Below are positions 8,706 to 17,941 of a DNA stretch of 64,000 bases, piece after piece. The position numbers were made by a program, and so were the translations under genes. The DNA comes from an uncultured Dorea sp. GTDB lineage: Bacteria > Bacillota > Clostridia > Lachnospirales > Lachnospiraceae. The notes under the pieces are model-generated. The model did no database searches and was not told where the DNA came from. It worked only from the letters and a program-made list of their open reading frames with translations. The stretch lies in assembly GCA_910584575.1 (NCBI GenBank), contig CAJUBG010000004.1, forward strand, positions 1 to 64,000, written 5' to 3'. Position 1 is the stretch's first letter. Every line of letters starts with the position of its first letter.

Positions 8706-10082
8706 CTCATTGTAGGTGGGATGAGCGCGCATGGCGTACATCAACTGAGCCGAGGTCAGCCCGTTGGCAATGGCCGTCGCCAATTCCCCAATCATATCCG
8801 TAGCACGGGGGCACATCAACTGGGCACCCAGGATCACATCACTGTCAGCCGCAAATAAAATCTTGATGACTCCCCGTTCCTCCTTCGATATGATGGACTG
8901 GCCGTTCACATCCATCACATACCTGCCGCATCGAATCGGAACACCCTTCTTCCTCGCTTCCTCCTCCGTAAGCCCCACTGACGCAATCTCCGGATCTGTA
9001 TACAGACAGCTCGGCACAATAGAAATAGGCACAAACAGACAGCTCGGCACCATTTCAACAATAACGGAAGGAGGAACATCATTCATACGTTCCACCACAT
9101 AAGTCGCCTGGGCAGAAGCTACATGGGCAAGCTGAATTCCGCCTATGACATCGCCTACCGCATAAACGCCGGAAATATTTGTCTCAAAGAAATCATCAAC
9201 AACAATCCGTCCGTTTTCCATCCGAATCGGTACATCCGCGTCAAACAGCCCTTCCGTATTTGCCGTTCTTCCCACGGACACCAGCACAGCGTCCACCTGG
9301 GCCTCCTGGTTCTTTCCATGGCACACATAACGGCAGCTTAAGCCGTTTCCCTTTTTCGACACCTCCTCCAGGATACTCTCTTTATGGATGCCAATCCCTC
9401 TGTTCGCCAGGATTTCCTCCAACGTGTCTGAAAATTCTCTGTCCATATTAGGAAGCAGGCGGTCAGACACCTCCACGATGGTTACCTCCCCGCCAAGGGC
9501 ATTGAATACCGTCGCCAGCTCAATTCCAATCACACCGCCGCCAAGAATCAACAGGCTGCGATACCTGCTTCTCTCTGCCGTCAGCAATTCCTCGCTGGTC
9601 ATTACCCCAGGCAGGTCCATCCCCGGAATGTCTACCATCCGCGCCTTTGCCCCTGTGGCAATCAGGGTGTATTTTCCCGAAAAATATTCCGTCCCGCCGT
9701 CCGGCAGCGCCACCCGCACTCTCCTGTCACTCTGAACCGTCGCCGTTCCCTTTACAGACGTTATCCCAAGCTCAGAAAACTCCCGTTCAAGCTCGCATCG
9801 CATCTTTGCGATAGACAAGTCCTTATATTCGTAAATCTTCCGCAGGTCGAAGCCCACCTTCTCCGCAAATAGTCCAAATTTCCCGCACTCCACCATATCG
9901 CGGTACAGTGTGGCCGTGTGAATCAACGCCTTCGTAGGAATGCACCCACGGTTAATACAGGTGCCTCCCACCTCCCCCTTATCAATGATGACAACCGACA
10001 TCCCCAATTTTGCCGCCTTCTTCGCCGCCACGTATCCGCCCGGACCGGCGCCGATAATGATTAAATCATACTGTTTCCCCAT
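8673..10082 (-). CDS. lpdA: Dihydrolipoamide dehydrogenase with an 11-residue internal insertion
   Basis: A 469-residue flavoprotein disulphide reductase. It shows the FAD loop (IIGAGPGGYVAAKKAAKLG), the redox-active disulphide GGTCINRGCIPTKAL near residue 42, the NAD-binding GGGVIGIELATVF and the catalytic HPTYNE near the C-terminus. It reoxidises lipoyl groups of 2-oxoacid dehydrogenase or glycine cleavage complexes in the cytoplasm; no such complex genes are nearby. Near residue 350 the segment VPSCL occurs twice, 11 residues apart, where the family has one copy. This reflects a 33-bp duplication (see the repeat entry). Confidence 0.92.
   Translation of the reverse strand: MGKQYDLIIIGAGPGGYVAAKKAAKLGMSVVIIDKGEVGGTCINRGCIPTKALIHTATLYRDMVECGKFGLFAEKVGFDLRKIYEYKDLSIAKMRCELEREFSELGITSVKGTATVQSDRRVRVALPDGGTEYFSGKYTLIATGAKARMVDIPGMDLPGVMTSEELLTAERSRYRSLLILGGGVIGIELATVFNALGGEVTIVEVSDRLLPNMDREFSDTLEEILANRGIGIHKESILEEVSKKGNGLSCRYVCHGKNQEAQVDAVLVSVGRTANTEGLFDADVPIRMENGRIVVDDFFETNISGVYAVGDVIGGIQLAHVASAQATYVVERMNDVPPSVIVEMVPSCLFVPISIVPSCLYTDPEIASVGLTEEEARKKGVPIRCGRYVMDVNGQSIISKEERGVIKILFAADSDVILGAQLMCPRATDMIGELATAIANGLTSAQLMYAMRAHPTYNEAISCAVENSR
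9002..9050. repeat. 16-bp direct repeats with 33-bp period inside lpdA
   Basis: The sequence ACAGACAGCTCGGCAC occurs at 9002-9017 and again at 9035-9050. The frame is kept, so the protein gains 11 residues (VPSCL-FVPISI-VPSCL) just before the conserved YTDPEIASVG segment. Confidence 0.85.
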
Positions 10083-10126
10083 TATTTGCCCTCCTACTAA
10101 TAAGGTATTGCCTCCTCGCCCTTCTC

Positions 10127-10795
10127 CTACTCAATCTGCCAGTCCACTGGCTCTACTCCGTGGGCTTTCAGAAATTCATTTGTCTGGCTGAAGGGCCTGC
10201 TTCCAAAGAATCCCCTGTTAGCCGAAAAGGGACTTGGATGGGAAGCCTTCAAAACCAGATGCTTGGGGTTCGTCAGCATCTTCGCTTTTCGCTGTGCCGG
10301 CGCTCCCCAGAGAATAAACACAATCGGACGGTCCTGGCTGTTACATGCCTTAATCGCTGCGTCCGTGAATTCTTCCCATCCAAGCCCCTGATGGGAGTTG
10401 GCCTGATGCGCCCGCACCGTAAGCACCGTATTCAGCATCAAGACGCCCTGCTTAGCCCACTTCGTCAGACATCCGTGGTTTGGTATCGTACACCCTAAAT
10501 CATCCTGCAATTCCTGGTAAATGTTTACAAGGGACGGCGGAACCGTCACCCCCTTCTGCACAGAAAAGCATAAGCCATGAGCCTGCCCGTGGTTATGATA
10601 AGGGTCCTGCCCTAAGATAACCACCTTTACTTTATGTAGCGGAGTCAGATGAAATGCATTGAAAATATCATCCGCCGGCGGAAAGACTAATCTTGTCTTG
10701 TACTCATTGTTTATGGTTTCAAATAATTGTTTATAGTAAGGCTTGCGAAACTCGTCTTTCAGCGCTTCCAGCCAGTCATTATCGATTGCTGCCAT
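10127..10795 (-). CDS. ung: Uracil-DNA glycosylase, family 1
   Basis: A 222-residue enzyme that removes uracil from DNA. It carries the water-activating motif GQDPYHNHGQAHGLCFS near residue 60 and the C-terminal leucine-loop motif HPSPFSANRGFFG near 185. Length and motifs are full-length family 1. It lies between lpdA and hisF with short gaps and no sign of functional linkage. Confidence 0.97.
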   Translation of the reverse strand: MAAIDNDWLEALKDEFRKPYYKQLFETINNEYKTRLVFPPADDIFNAFHLTPLHKVKVVILGQDPYHNHGQAHGLCFSVQKGVTVPPSLVNIYQELQDDLGCTIPNHGCLTKWAKQGVLMLNTVLTVRAHQANSHQGLGWEEFTDAAIKACNSQDRPIVFILWGAPAQRKAKMLTNPKHLVLKASHPSPFSANRGFFGSRPFSQTNEFLKAHGVEPVDWQIE

Positions 10796-10833
10796 AGCTT
10801 TCCTACCTCATTCTTATCTTTATGGTAAATCCG

Positions 10834-11595
10834 TTACAGGCGTACTGCGACGTCCTTCTCCCGCAGATACTCCTTCACTTCCCGTATCTCCAACTCCTTA
10901 TAATGAAACAGCGACGCCGCCAATGCCGCATCTGCCCTTCCTTTAGTCAGCGCTTCATAAAAATGCTCAAGCTTCCCCGCGCCGCCCGACGCAATCACAG
11001 GAATGGATACTGCCTCCGCAATCGCCCGTGTAAGCTCTAAATCATATCCCGCCTTTGTCCCGTCGCAGTCCATACTGGTGAGAAGAATCTCTCCGGCGCC
11101 TAACCTCTCCACCTTCACCGCCCACTCTAATGCGTCGATACCCACGTCAATGCGCCCGCCGTTCTTGTAAATGTTAAAGCCGCTGCCGTCCGCCCGACGC
11201 TTCGCGTCAATAGCCACCACCACGCACTGGCTGCCGAACTTGTCCGCCGCATTGCTGATTAACTCCGGCGTATTGATTGCAGAGGAATTGATGGAAATCT
11301 TGTCCGCTCCTTCTCTCAACAGAGCCTTAAAGTCGTCCACAGTCCGGATTCCCCCGCCTACCGTGAAGGGAATGAACACCGTCTCCGCCACCTTGCGCAC
11401 CATGTCCACTACCGTCCCCCGCGCGTCGGAGGACGCGGTAATATCAAGAAACACAAGCTCGTCGGCGCCTGCCTTGTCATATGCCCTCCCAATCTCCACC
11501 GGATCTCCCGCGTCCTTCAAGTCTACGAAGTTCACCCCTTTGACCACCCGTCCATTATTTACGTCCAGACAAGGAATAATTCTCTTTGTATGCAT
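10834..11595 (-). CDS. hisF: Imidazole glycerol phosphate synthase, cyclase subunit
   Basis: A 253-residue beta/alpha barrel with IIPCLDVNNGRVVKGVNF at the N-terminus (catalytic Asp) and LTSMDCDGTKAGYD (second catalytic Asp). It uses ammonia from HisH to close the imidazole ring of histidine precursors. I chose the ATG at 11593-11595 after GGAGGAAAAGTT; an upstream ATG would add seven non-conserved residues. It follows hisH by 21 bp. No other his genes are in the window. Confidence 0.96.
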   Translation of the reverse strand: MHTKRIIPCLDVNNGRVVKGVNFVDLKDAGDPVEIGRAYDKAGADELVFLDITASSDARGTVVDMVRKVAETVFIPFTVGGGIRTVDDFKALLREGADKISINSSAINTPELISNAADKFGSQCVVVAIDAKRRADGSGFNIYKNGGRIDVGIDALEWAVKVERLGAGEILLTSMDCDGTKAGYDLELTRAIAEAVSIPVIASGGAGKLEHFYEALTKGRADAALAASLFHYKELEIREVKEYLREKDVAVRL

Positions 11596-11616
11596 AACTT
11601 TTCCTCCGTTTACCAA

Positions 11617-12228
11617 CTATATGGATATAAAATTCCTGAGTATCTGAATTCCCACGTCGCTGCTCTTTTCCGGATGGAACTGGCAGGCAAACACATTATT
11701 GCACTCCACGGAAGCGTCAATCTGTGTGCCGTACTCCGTAACCGCTGTCACGATATTCTCGTCTGCCGCTTTCAGATAATAGGAGTGAACAAAATATACA
11801 TAAGCCTCCTTTGGAAGCTTCCGAAACAGCCTTCCATCATTCCGAAATTCCAGTGAATTCCACCCCATATGGGGAATCTTAAGTCCCTGGCTTTCCGGAA
11901 TACGCAGAATCTCGCCCTTCAATACTCCAAGTCCTTCTACGTCCGGCGCCTCGTCGCTTCGCTCAAATAATAACTGAAGTCCTAAGCAGATGCCAAGAAA
12001 TGGCGTTCCCTTATCCACCACCTCATGTATAACATCACAAAGTCCATACTGACGCAGCTTCCCCATGGCATCTCCAAAAGAACCTACCCCTGGGAGAATG
12101 ACCTTTTGGGCAGAAAGAATCGTCTCTTTATCCCTCGTAATCGCTACCTCCTGCCCCAATAGCTGCATCGCCTTCTCTACGCTCTTAATATTGCCGGCAT
12201 CGTAATCTAGTATCGCTATCAATCTCAC
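11617..12228 (-). CDS. hisH: Imidazole glycerol phosphate synthase, glutaminase subunit
   Basis: A 203-residue class I glutamine amidotransferase. The nucleophilic cysteine lies in FLGICLGLQLLF near residue 80, the oxyanion strand in LPGVGSFGDAMG near 50, and the catalytic His/Glu in CQFHPEKSS near 185. It feeds ammonia to HisF. The pair hisH-hisF is translated in that order and stands apart from the rest of the pathway. Confidence 0.96.
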   Translation of the reverse strand: MRLIAILDYDAGNIKSVEKAMQLLGQEVAITRDKETILSAQKVILPGVGSFGDAMGKLRQYGLCDVIHEVVDKGTPFLGICLGLQLLFERSDEAPDVEGLGVLKGEILRIPESQGLKIPHMGWNSLEFRNDGRLFRKLPKEAYVYFVHSYYLKAADENIVTAVTEYGTQIDASVECNNVFACQFHPEKSSDVGIQILRNFISI

Positions 12229-12266
12229 AAACCATCCTTCCTAAGTATATTCATTGCCATATATGA

Positions 12267-13748
12267 TTATTGTACATCAAGTTCAAACCAGAATTCAACA
12301 CCATTGTCATAATTATTTACACCATATTTCTGATGAAATGACTCCATGATTGCCTTCACAATGGACAGACCGATTCCGTTTCCCCCGTACTCGCGGCTGT
12401 GAGCCTTGTCCGCCTTATAAAATTTCTCCCAGATATGCTCTATATCCTCCTTTGCAATCGGCGTCCCTGTATTAAACACCGTCAGCCTTGCTTTTCCATC
12501 TTCTATCTGAAGCTTAATCTCTACCACCTTTTCCCTGCCTGCATGGTGAAATGCATTGCTTACGTAATTGCGGACCACCTGCTCTACCTTAAACTCATCC
12601 GCCCATACATAGACTGACTCCTCCTGCCGGAATATGACGTGGATTCCCTCCTGTTCAGACAGAATCTCCATACTCTGCAGGACTCCGTTTACAAGCGCCG
12701 TCAAATCAAACCGTTCAAACACAATATCCTCATCCCCGAACTCCAACTGGTTCAGCGCAAGCAGGTTCTTCACCATCTGGTTCATCTTCGCTGCCTCGTC
12801 CATGATAACGTCACAGTAAAACTCTCGGCTCTGGGCATCGTCGCTTATGCCCTCCTTAAGCCCCTCTGCATACCCTTGAATCAAAGCAATGGGAGTCTTA
12901 AGCTCATGGGAAACATTTCCCAGAAATTCATTGCGCATCTTCTCCAACTGTTCCTTCTGCTCAATATCCTCCTTTAACCGATTGTTGGCGCTTTTTAACT
13001 CAGAAATGGTACTCTCAAGCTTTTCCGACATCCGGTTAAAATTCGCCCCCAGTTCTCCAATCTCATTGCTGCCGCCGCTAGTATATTTCGCATTAAAATC
13101 CAAGTCCGCCATCTGGTCTGACAGCGCGGCAAGCTCTAATATAGGAGTCGTAAGCCGCCTGGAAAAATACCATGCAGAAGCAACCGTCAGCAGAATCAGA
13201 ATACTTCCAATGGAAAGGAGAAAACGGTTGGAAATCTTCGCGCTCTCTTTAATCCCCTCAAGGGGGCTTCTGAGCAAGAACTGGCTTCCGTCCTCAAGCT
13301 CTCCCCACATCTCAATATATTCCGTCTGATTCCAGGGATTCCAGGACTGGTTAATCTGGTATTCCTCCGTATCCTCCAAAATCTTACTGTCCTTCTGGGC
13401 CTGGTTTAAAAGATAACCCAGGAGTTGGTTCTTAAGCTGCTCCTTATCATGCACATTGGTGAGATACCCGCCTCTGCCGTCCGCTACCAGAAATGAGATG
13501 TTGTTCTTCTCCGCATGAAATGCCAGCCTCCCCGCCGCCTCCTCGTCCGTCAGCATACCGTCCTTTAATATTCCGTCCTTTATTGCCTGGTTCAATTCCC
13601 CATACATATCAATAAACTGTGTCTTTTTATTCCCAATGTAATAAGGCTCAAGAAGCCAGAGATTAATAAGGAAAAGCGCCGCCACAAAGCTCACCAAAAG
13701 GCCGAGAAAGACGGTAATCATCTGCCGCTTAATCGAATGCTTCATCAT
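12267..13748 (-). CDS. HAMP-containing sensor histidine kinase
   Basis: A 493-residue kinase with an N-terminal membrane span (~10-30), an extracellular sensor region (~35-165), a second span (~170-190), a HAMP linker (~190-245), then the HisKA dimer with FLGNVSHELKTPIALIQGY near 270 and the ATPase domain (N box near 380, GNGIGLSIVKAIM near 455). Its start overlaps the stop of the response regulator gene (TAATG). It lies just left of polysaccharide operon 2, but no link to it is shown by sequence. Confidence 0.93.
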   Translation of the reverse strand: MMKHSIKRQMITVFLGLLVSFVAALFLINLWLLEPYYIGNKKTQFIDMYGELNQAIKDGILKDGMLTDEEAAGRLAFHAEKNNISFLVADGRGGYLTNVHDKEQLKNQLLGYLLNQAQKDSKILEDTEEYQINQSWNPWNQTEYIEMWGELEDGSQFLLRSPLEGIKESAKISNRFLLSIGSILILLTVASAWYFSRRLTTPILELAALSDQMADLDFNAKYTSGGSNEIGELGANFNRMSEKLESTISELKSANNRLKEDIEQKEQLEKMRNEFLGNVSHELKTPIALIQGYAEGLKEGISDDAQSREFYCDVIMDEAAKMNQMVKNLLALNQLEFGDEDIVFERFDLTALVNGVLQSMEILSEQEGIHVIFRQEESVYVWADEFKVEQVVRNYVSNAFHHAGREKVVEIKLQIEDGKARLTVFNTGTPIAKEDIEHIWEKFYKADKAHSREYGGNGIGLSIVKAIMESFHQKYGVNNYDNGVEFWFELDVQ

Positions 13749-14425
13749 TATTCCACCTCGAACTTATAACCCATTCCCCAAATCGTCTTAATGTAATTGC
13801 CCTTTCCGCCAAGCTTGCTTCTTAATTTTTTTACGTGTGTGTCAATGGTTCTTGCGTCTCCGAAATAATCATAGTTCCACACATTGTTCAGAATCTTTTC
13901 TCTGGAAAGGGCAATTCCCTGATTCTCAACAAAATAGGAAAGAAGCTCGAATTCCTTGTAGCTTAGCTCGATTTCTTTATTGTCAATCTTCACCTGATGG
14001 GCAGCCTTGTCAATACTGATTCCGCCGGCATCAATCGTCTGTCCGGCGTCAAGGGCGTTGACGCGCCTTAAGATGGCCGTGACCCTGGCTACCAGAATCT
14101 TCGGGCTGAAGGGCTTTGAAATGTATTCGTCCACGCCAAGCTCAAAGCCTTGCAGCTCGTCCCGTTCCTCTGAGCGTGCAGTCAGCATGATAATCGGCAC
14201 CTTGGAGGTCTGGCGCACCTCGCGGCATACCTGCCATCCGTCCATGTTGGGCATCATTACGTCTAAGATTAGGAGGGCAATGTCTTTGTCCTGGTAAAAT
14301 ATCTCCATTGCCCTGGCGCCGTCTGAGGCTTCCAATACGCAAAAGCCTTCCCTTTCCAGGAAATCACGTACCAGCTTGCGCATCCTGCTTTCGTCGTCAA
14401 CGACTAATATTTTGATTCTATCCAT
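13748..14425 (-). CDS. OmpR/PhoB-type response regulator
   Basis: A 225-residue protein with a receiver domain (VVDDESRMRK; phospho-acceptor in LLILDVMMPNMDGW near residue 54; conserved Lys in EYISKPFSP) and a winged-helix C-terminal domain (~130-225, ending GMGYKFEVE). It is first in a two-gene unit with the HAMP kinase. A TATACT -10-like box lies about 40 bp upstream of the start. Confidence 0.95.
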   Translation of the reverse strand: MDRIKILVVDDESRMRKLVRDFLEREGFCVLEASDGARAMEIFYQDKDIALLILDVMMPNMDGWQVCREVRQTSKVPIIMLTARSEERDELQGFELGVDEYISKPFSPKILVARVTAILRRVNALDAGQTIDAGGISIDKAAHQVKIDNKEIELSYKEFELLSYFVENQGIALSREKILNNVWNYDYFGDARTIDTHVKKLRSKLGGKGNYIKTIWGMGYKFEVE

Positions 14426-14516
14426 ATGATGTAACCTCCGTGTGAGAATAGTATTAGTATAGCAGGTAAATATGGAAAATGTGTGAAATCAAAATATTTT
14501 ATCATAATAGCAAAGA

Positions 14517-14564
14517 ACCATCCTACCCTGTATGCTATTTTCACGCATCTCCGGAAAGGATGGT
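14517..14564 (-). terminator. Likely terminator of polysaccharide operon 2
   Basis: Outer arms ACCATCCT (14517-14524 on the plus strand) and AGGATGGT (14557-14564) pair, and an inner ATGC/GCAT pair closes the middle. It lies 28 bp past the stop of the last gene of the operon. On the plus-strand side it is followed by ATTTCATTATTTTTTATTT and on the minus side by TTCTTTGC, so it is modest as an intrinsic terminator. Confidence 0.55.
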
Positions 14565-14591
14565 ATTTCATTATTTTTTATTTGGTAACAC

Positions 14592-15592
14592 TTATATTGA
14601 TTTTTGACTGTGCAGAAGGTGATTAATATTTTTCACCTCTTTAATGAACCTTGCTCCCAAATATGTGATTAAAACAACTACTATAAAAAGAATGACAGAA
14701 CTCACTATATTAGCCGGCTTATAAATCCTAACCACCGTCAAAATAATAACATGATGTATTAAAAACATCTCATATGACATTGCAGAAATCCTATAAATAA
14801 AACCGGAAACTCTTGTTTTCATTGTCGAGACGCCAACTTCAAATAGAGCAAAAAATAAAAGGACACCCACAGCATGACTAAGTAAATTTTCATTTATATT
14901 TATAGGGAACAATATAAATATTATTATCAACACGCCTGAAACATATCTAAGATGTTTATCACTGTATAATTTGTACTTTATAAACATCATACCTAAAATA
15001 AAACTAACCAGACATGAAAAAATATTTCTAAAGGAATTCTGATTCAGCATTCTCCAATCCAGGAAAATGAGAAAAAAGCTCATTGAAACAGCGACAACCG
15101 CAGCTTCACTTGTTTTTATAAAATGCAACAAATATGGATACGCTATGTAACAAATCAGGATTGCACCGATAAACCATTCGCCTATCGTATACCATGTATC
15201 TACTTGTTTACTTATATATCCGTCCATTCCTATAACAGTGTAAATTAATTGATATAATTTCTTTCCTTCAAAGAAACTTTTCCTAAATAGCGCATATCCG
15301 CATATCGCAAATATATAAGCAATATAATATGACGGGAAAATTGATTTCCAACGTTTTGAATAAAACGTTTTAATTGAATGAATTGAATTGTAGTTATAGT
15401 ATAACCCCCCCCCCCCGACAAAATAAAGAAAACTGTAACCAAAGTATATCCAACACTTCCACACCCACTTGGATAGGTATAGAATAATCTCTGTAAATGG
15501 CTATTCTCTATTGATATTGTAAAATGATTGATAATAATCCCTAAAGTACATACTGCTCTGATAAAATCAAGCTCTCTAATCCTTTCCTTCAT
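14592..15592 (-). pseudogene. Acyltransferase-3 membrane protein, switched off by a G12 tract (phase-variable)
   Basis: The frame starting at the ATG 15590-15592 (after GGAGGACAG) encodes the N-terminus of an acyltransferase-3 protein (MKERIRELDFIRAVCTLGI...). It enters a run of 12 G at 15405-15416, goes out of frame and stops about 115 residues in. The rest of the protein is intact in another frame down to 14592. A tract of 10 or 13 G would restore one ~332-residue membrane protein. Such enzymes add acetyl or similar groups to sugars of surface polysaccharides. The start overlaps the flippase stop (ATGA). The tract and broken frame are seen directly; slippage control is inferred from what is known of homopolymer contingency loci. 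Confidence 0.85.
15405..15416. repeat. Homopolymer of 12 C (G12 on the coding strand)
   Basis: Twelve consecutive C on the plus strand, inside the acyltransferase frame. The codons on either side fit a single protein only if the tract length is 1 modulo 3 (10 or 13). At 12 the gene is off. Confidence 0.97.
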
Positions 15593-17013
15593 ATTCTGTC
15601 CTCCGATCGGTTTCTCAAAAAGAAAAGTATGGTTCCCACTAAATAGACGCATAGTCCAACAGCAATTTTAATCATCATTCCTGTCACCGTCTTTTGGAGA
15701 ATCCCAGATAATGAAACCATAACCATATACATGATTCCTCCAAGCATCAAAAAGGGGAAGCATAATTTTACAATTTTTCTGTACATAATAAAATTTTTAC
15801 TCAATTTTATCTGATAAATAAATCCAAATAATTCTGCAGAAATTGTTCCTATTACCGCGCCATAGATTCCCCATATTGGTATCAAAGATATGCTGAGTAC
15901 AATGTTAATGACTGCATTTATCAAAATACAAAAATTGAATTCTTTATCCATCTTATTAGGAATCAAATATTGTGTTCTTATGATATCGCCGGCGCCTATG
16001 ATAAAAATCAAAGGCGAGAATATCTTTATAAGCGCTCCGCAATCCGCAAACTGTTCGCCATAATAAATAACTACAAATTCATCTGCTATTGCAAGCAATC
16101 CAAAAATTGACGCCATACCCAAAAAAGCTGTAATAATAAAAGATAAATCAATGTATTTTTTCTGCATCTTTACTTCCTTCAATTCAGCCATTTTACATGC
16201 TTTTGGAAACATTACGGTACCAATCACCGAAAGAACCACTTTAGGAATATTTATTATTTTATTAGAATATTCGTATAATGCCACATTATCCTTTGTCATC
16301 ATGAAGCCAAGCAATACCTTATCAAATATTGTATACATTGATACTGCAATGACGGAAATAGAAAACATAAGCAAAGGCTTCATATGTTGGATAAAATCAG
16401 TCCTGGAAAATCTAATGGGACGGGCAATGGAACAGGCTTGAGGAATCATCACTACCTGGCCAACAAAAATACTTGAGGCGCTGATTAACGCATACTTCCA
16501 TAAATCCATACTGGAATGGACACATGAAAAAATAAGAATACATTCCATCATTTTAATGACCGTATTTTTTATCGCAACGCTCTTAAAATTTTCCATTCCC
16601 CAAAAGAACCAGGTTATATCAAACATGGCCGAAGCAACATAGATTCCCTCGATGATATAGATATCCTTGTTCTCCTTAACACATATACATATGAACACAA
16701 AATATGCCGCCAACGACAGCAAAGAAATAAGAAAATGCAAAAAAAGCAGACTCCAAAATGCTTTTCTAAGTTCTTCCTCTTTTCCGGATTTTTGTGAAAT
16801 GATTCTCTGTCCGTGTCTCGATATTCCAAGATTTGCTAATATTATGAAATAGTATGCAATCGAATTGACATATGTGTATATACCTAGCCCCATTTTGCCG
16901 ATTACTCTGGTTAAGTAAGGCGATACAATCAGCGGAATGATGAATATAAGTCCTTGGTAGATAAACTGATATAAAAAATTTTTTGCTAATGACTGTCTGC
17001 TTCCACTCAACAC
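15589..17013 (-). CDS. Wzx-type polysaccharide flippase (operon 2)
   Basis: A 474-residue protein with about 12-14 hydrophobic spans and the family start (KNFLYQFIYQGLIFIIPLIVSPYLTRV-like; conserved Pro-rich first helix pair). It flips undecaprenyl-linked repeat units across the membrane for polymerisation by the Wzy protein of the same operon. It lies between the TupA-like gene and the phase-variable acyltransferase, with short overlaps typical of one transcript. Confidence 0.9.
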   Translation of the reverse strand: MLSGSRQSLAKNFLYQFIYQGLIFIIPLIVSPYLTRVIGKMGLGIYTYVNSIAYYFIILANLGISRHGQRIISQKSGKEEELRKAFWSLLFLHFLISLLSLAAYFVFICICVKENKDIYIIEGIYVASAMFDITWFFWGMENFKSVAIKNTVIKMMECILIFSCVHSSMDLWKYALISASSIFVGQVVMIPQACSIARPIRFSRTDFIQHMKPLLMFSISVIAVSMYTIFDKVLLGFMMTKDNVALYEYSNKIINIPKVVLSVIGTVMFPKACKMAELKEVKMQKKYIDLSFIITAFLGMASIFGLLAIADEFVVIYYGEQFADCGALIKIFSPLIFIIGAGDIIRTQYLIPNKMDKEFNFCILINAVINIVLSISLIPIWGIYGAVIGTISAELFGFIYQIKLSKNFIMYRKIVKLCFPFLMLGGIMYMVMVSLSGILQKTVTGMMIKIAVGLCVYLVGTILFFLRNRSEDRI

Positions 17014-17015
17014 TG

Positions 17016-17941
17016 TTACCTCTTTAACAAAATCAAATCTCCAAACATCTTATCTGTTTCCGGAAATATATCAGTGTCTAAATTGCGATCAGGTGTAAAG
17101 GTTAATTCACCAAAATACAGCTTGTTTTCACTGACAAAAAAATCTACTCTCACAAATGGGAACGGCTTTGCCAATTTCTCGGCATATTGAATCATTTTGT
17201 CATAAACTACCGGTTTTTCAACGGAAAAATTCTTCGGCGCTTCAAAACTGTCTCGATCAATTCTTGCCAGTTTCCAATTCTCATCAAAAAAGTAATACTT
17301 TGCCCTGCCGTTTGTCCCATGACCTCTGCCAATACACACCATAACATACTTTGCAATCCCGCCAAAACAATATACCTTATAATCTTTAGGGGCTTTCCAT
17401 GTATTACTTGTCAACATTTTCATAATCATTCCTCCGAAGCAAGCAAATGCTCGCAGATAATTTTTCTCTCAATATATTTATAATGCATCTCTGAATAAAT
17501 CAACCAATATTTAGATTTTCCCCACCTTCTAAGTTGACGGAAAACTTCTTCTTTATCCATGGATTGTTTATCTGTACAGATAACATTCATTCCCGCGCCA
17601 AAATTCCATTTTAATACAAATTGGTTCGGTAAAGAATCCCAGTTTATGTCATCAACCGAATCAAAAACACCTATCAACTCGTTTAATATCTCTTTACCTC
17701 CACATCCCTCCACATATGCTCTTACCCCATACTTATCTGCACATTGGATTACAAGAGGATCTTTCATATATTTATTCAATTTCAACCACATAAGTTTTTC
17801 ATTAAACGTAACTGGGTTTTCTAAGTTGAGTTTTCTATGAAAAGTCCTCCAATAAATAAATTTACTATTTAACGTAGGTGAGATTAAAGTCAGCAGAGAA
17901 AAAAATATGTGTACTATCTTTACTCGAATTTTAAATATCAT
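17016..17941 (-). pseudogene. TupA-like ATP-grasp protein split into two frames
   Basis: Two adjacent frames (17426-17941, 171 residues; 17016-17429, 137 residues) together match a TupA-like ATP-grasp protein of polysaccharide clusters. The first half holds the N-terminal domain and ends in IICEHLLASEE; the second begins near the family segment KAPKDYKVYCFGG and holds the C-terminal ligand residues (RVDFF, FGELTF). The break lies at GGAGGAATGATTATG: the first frame stops in TGA while an ATG seven bases after GGAGG opens the second. So it is either a frameshift mutation or a split gene re-initiated at an internal ribosome-binding site. Function, if any, would be in adding or modifying a polysaccharide substituent. 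Confidence 0.7.

Noticed and set aside
15405..15416. G12 tract as a plain sequencing error
   Set aside because: An error is possible, but the second acyltransferase has an in-frame G10 tract, and such tracts are known slippage sites. Kept as a phase-variable gene with this caveat.
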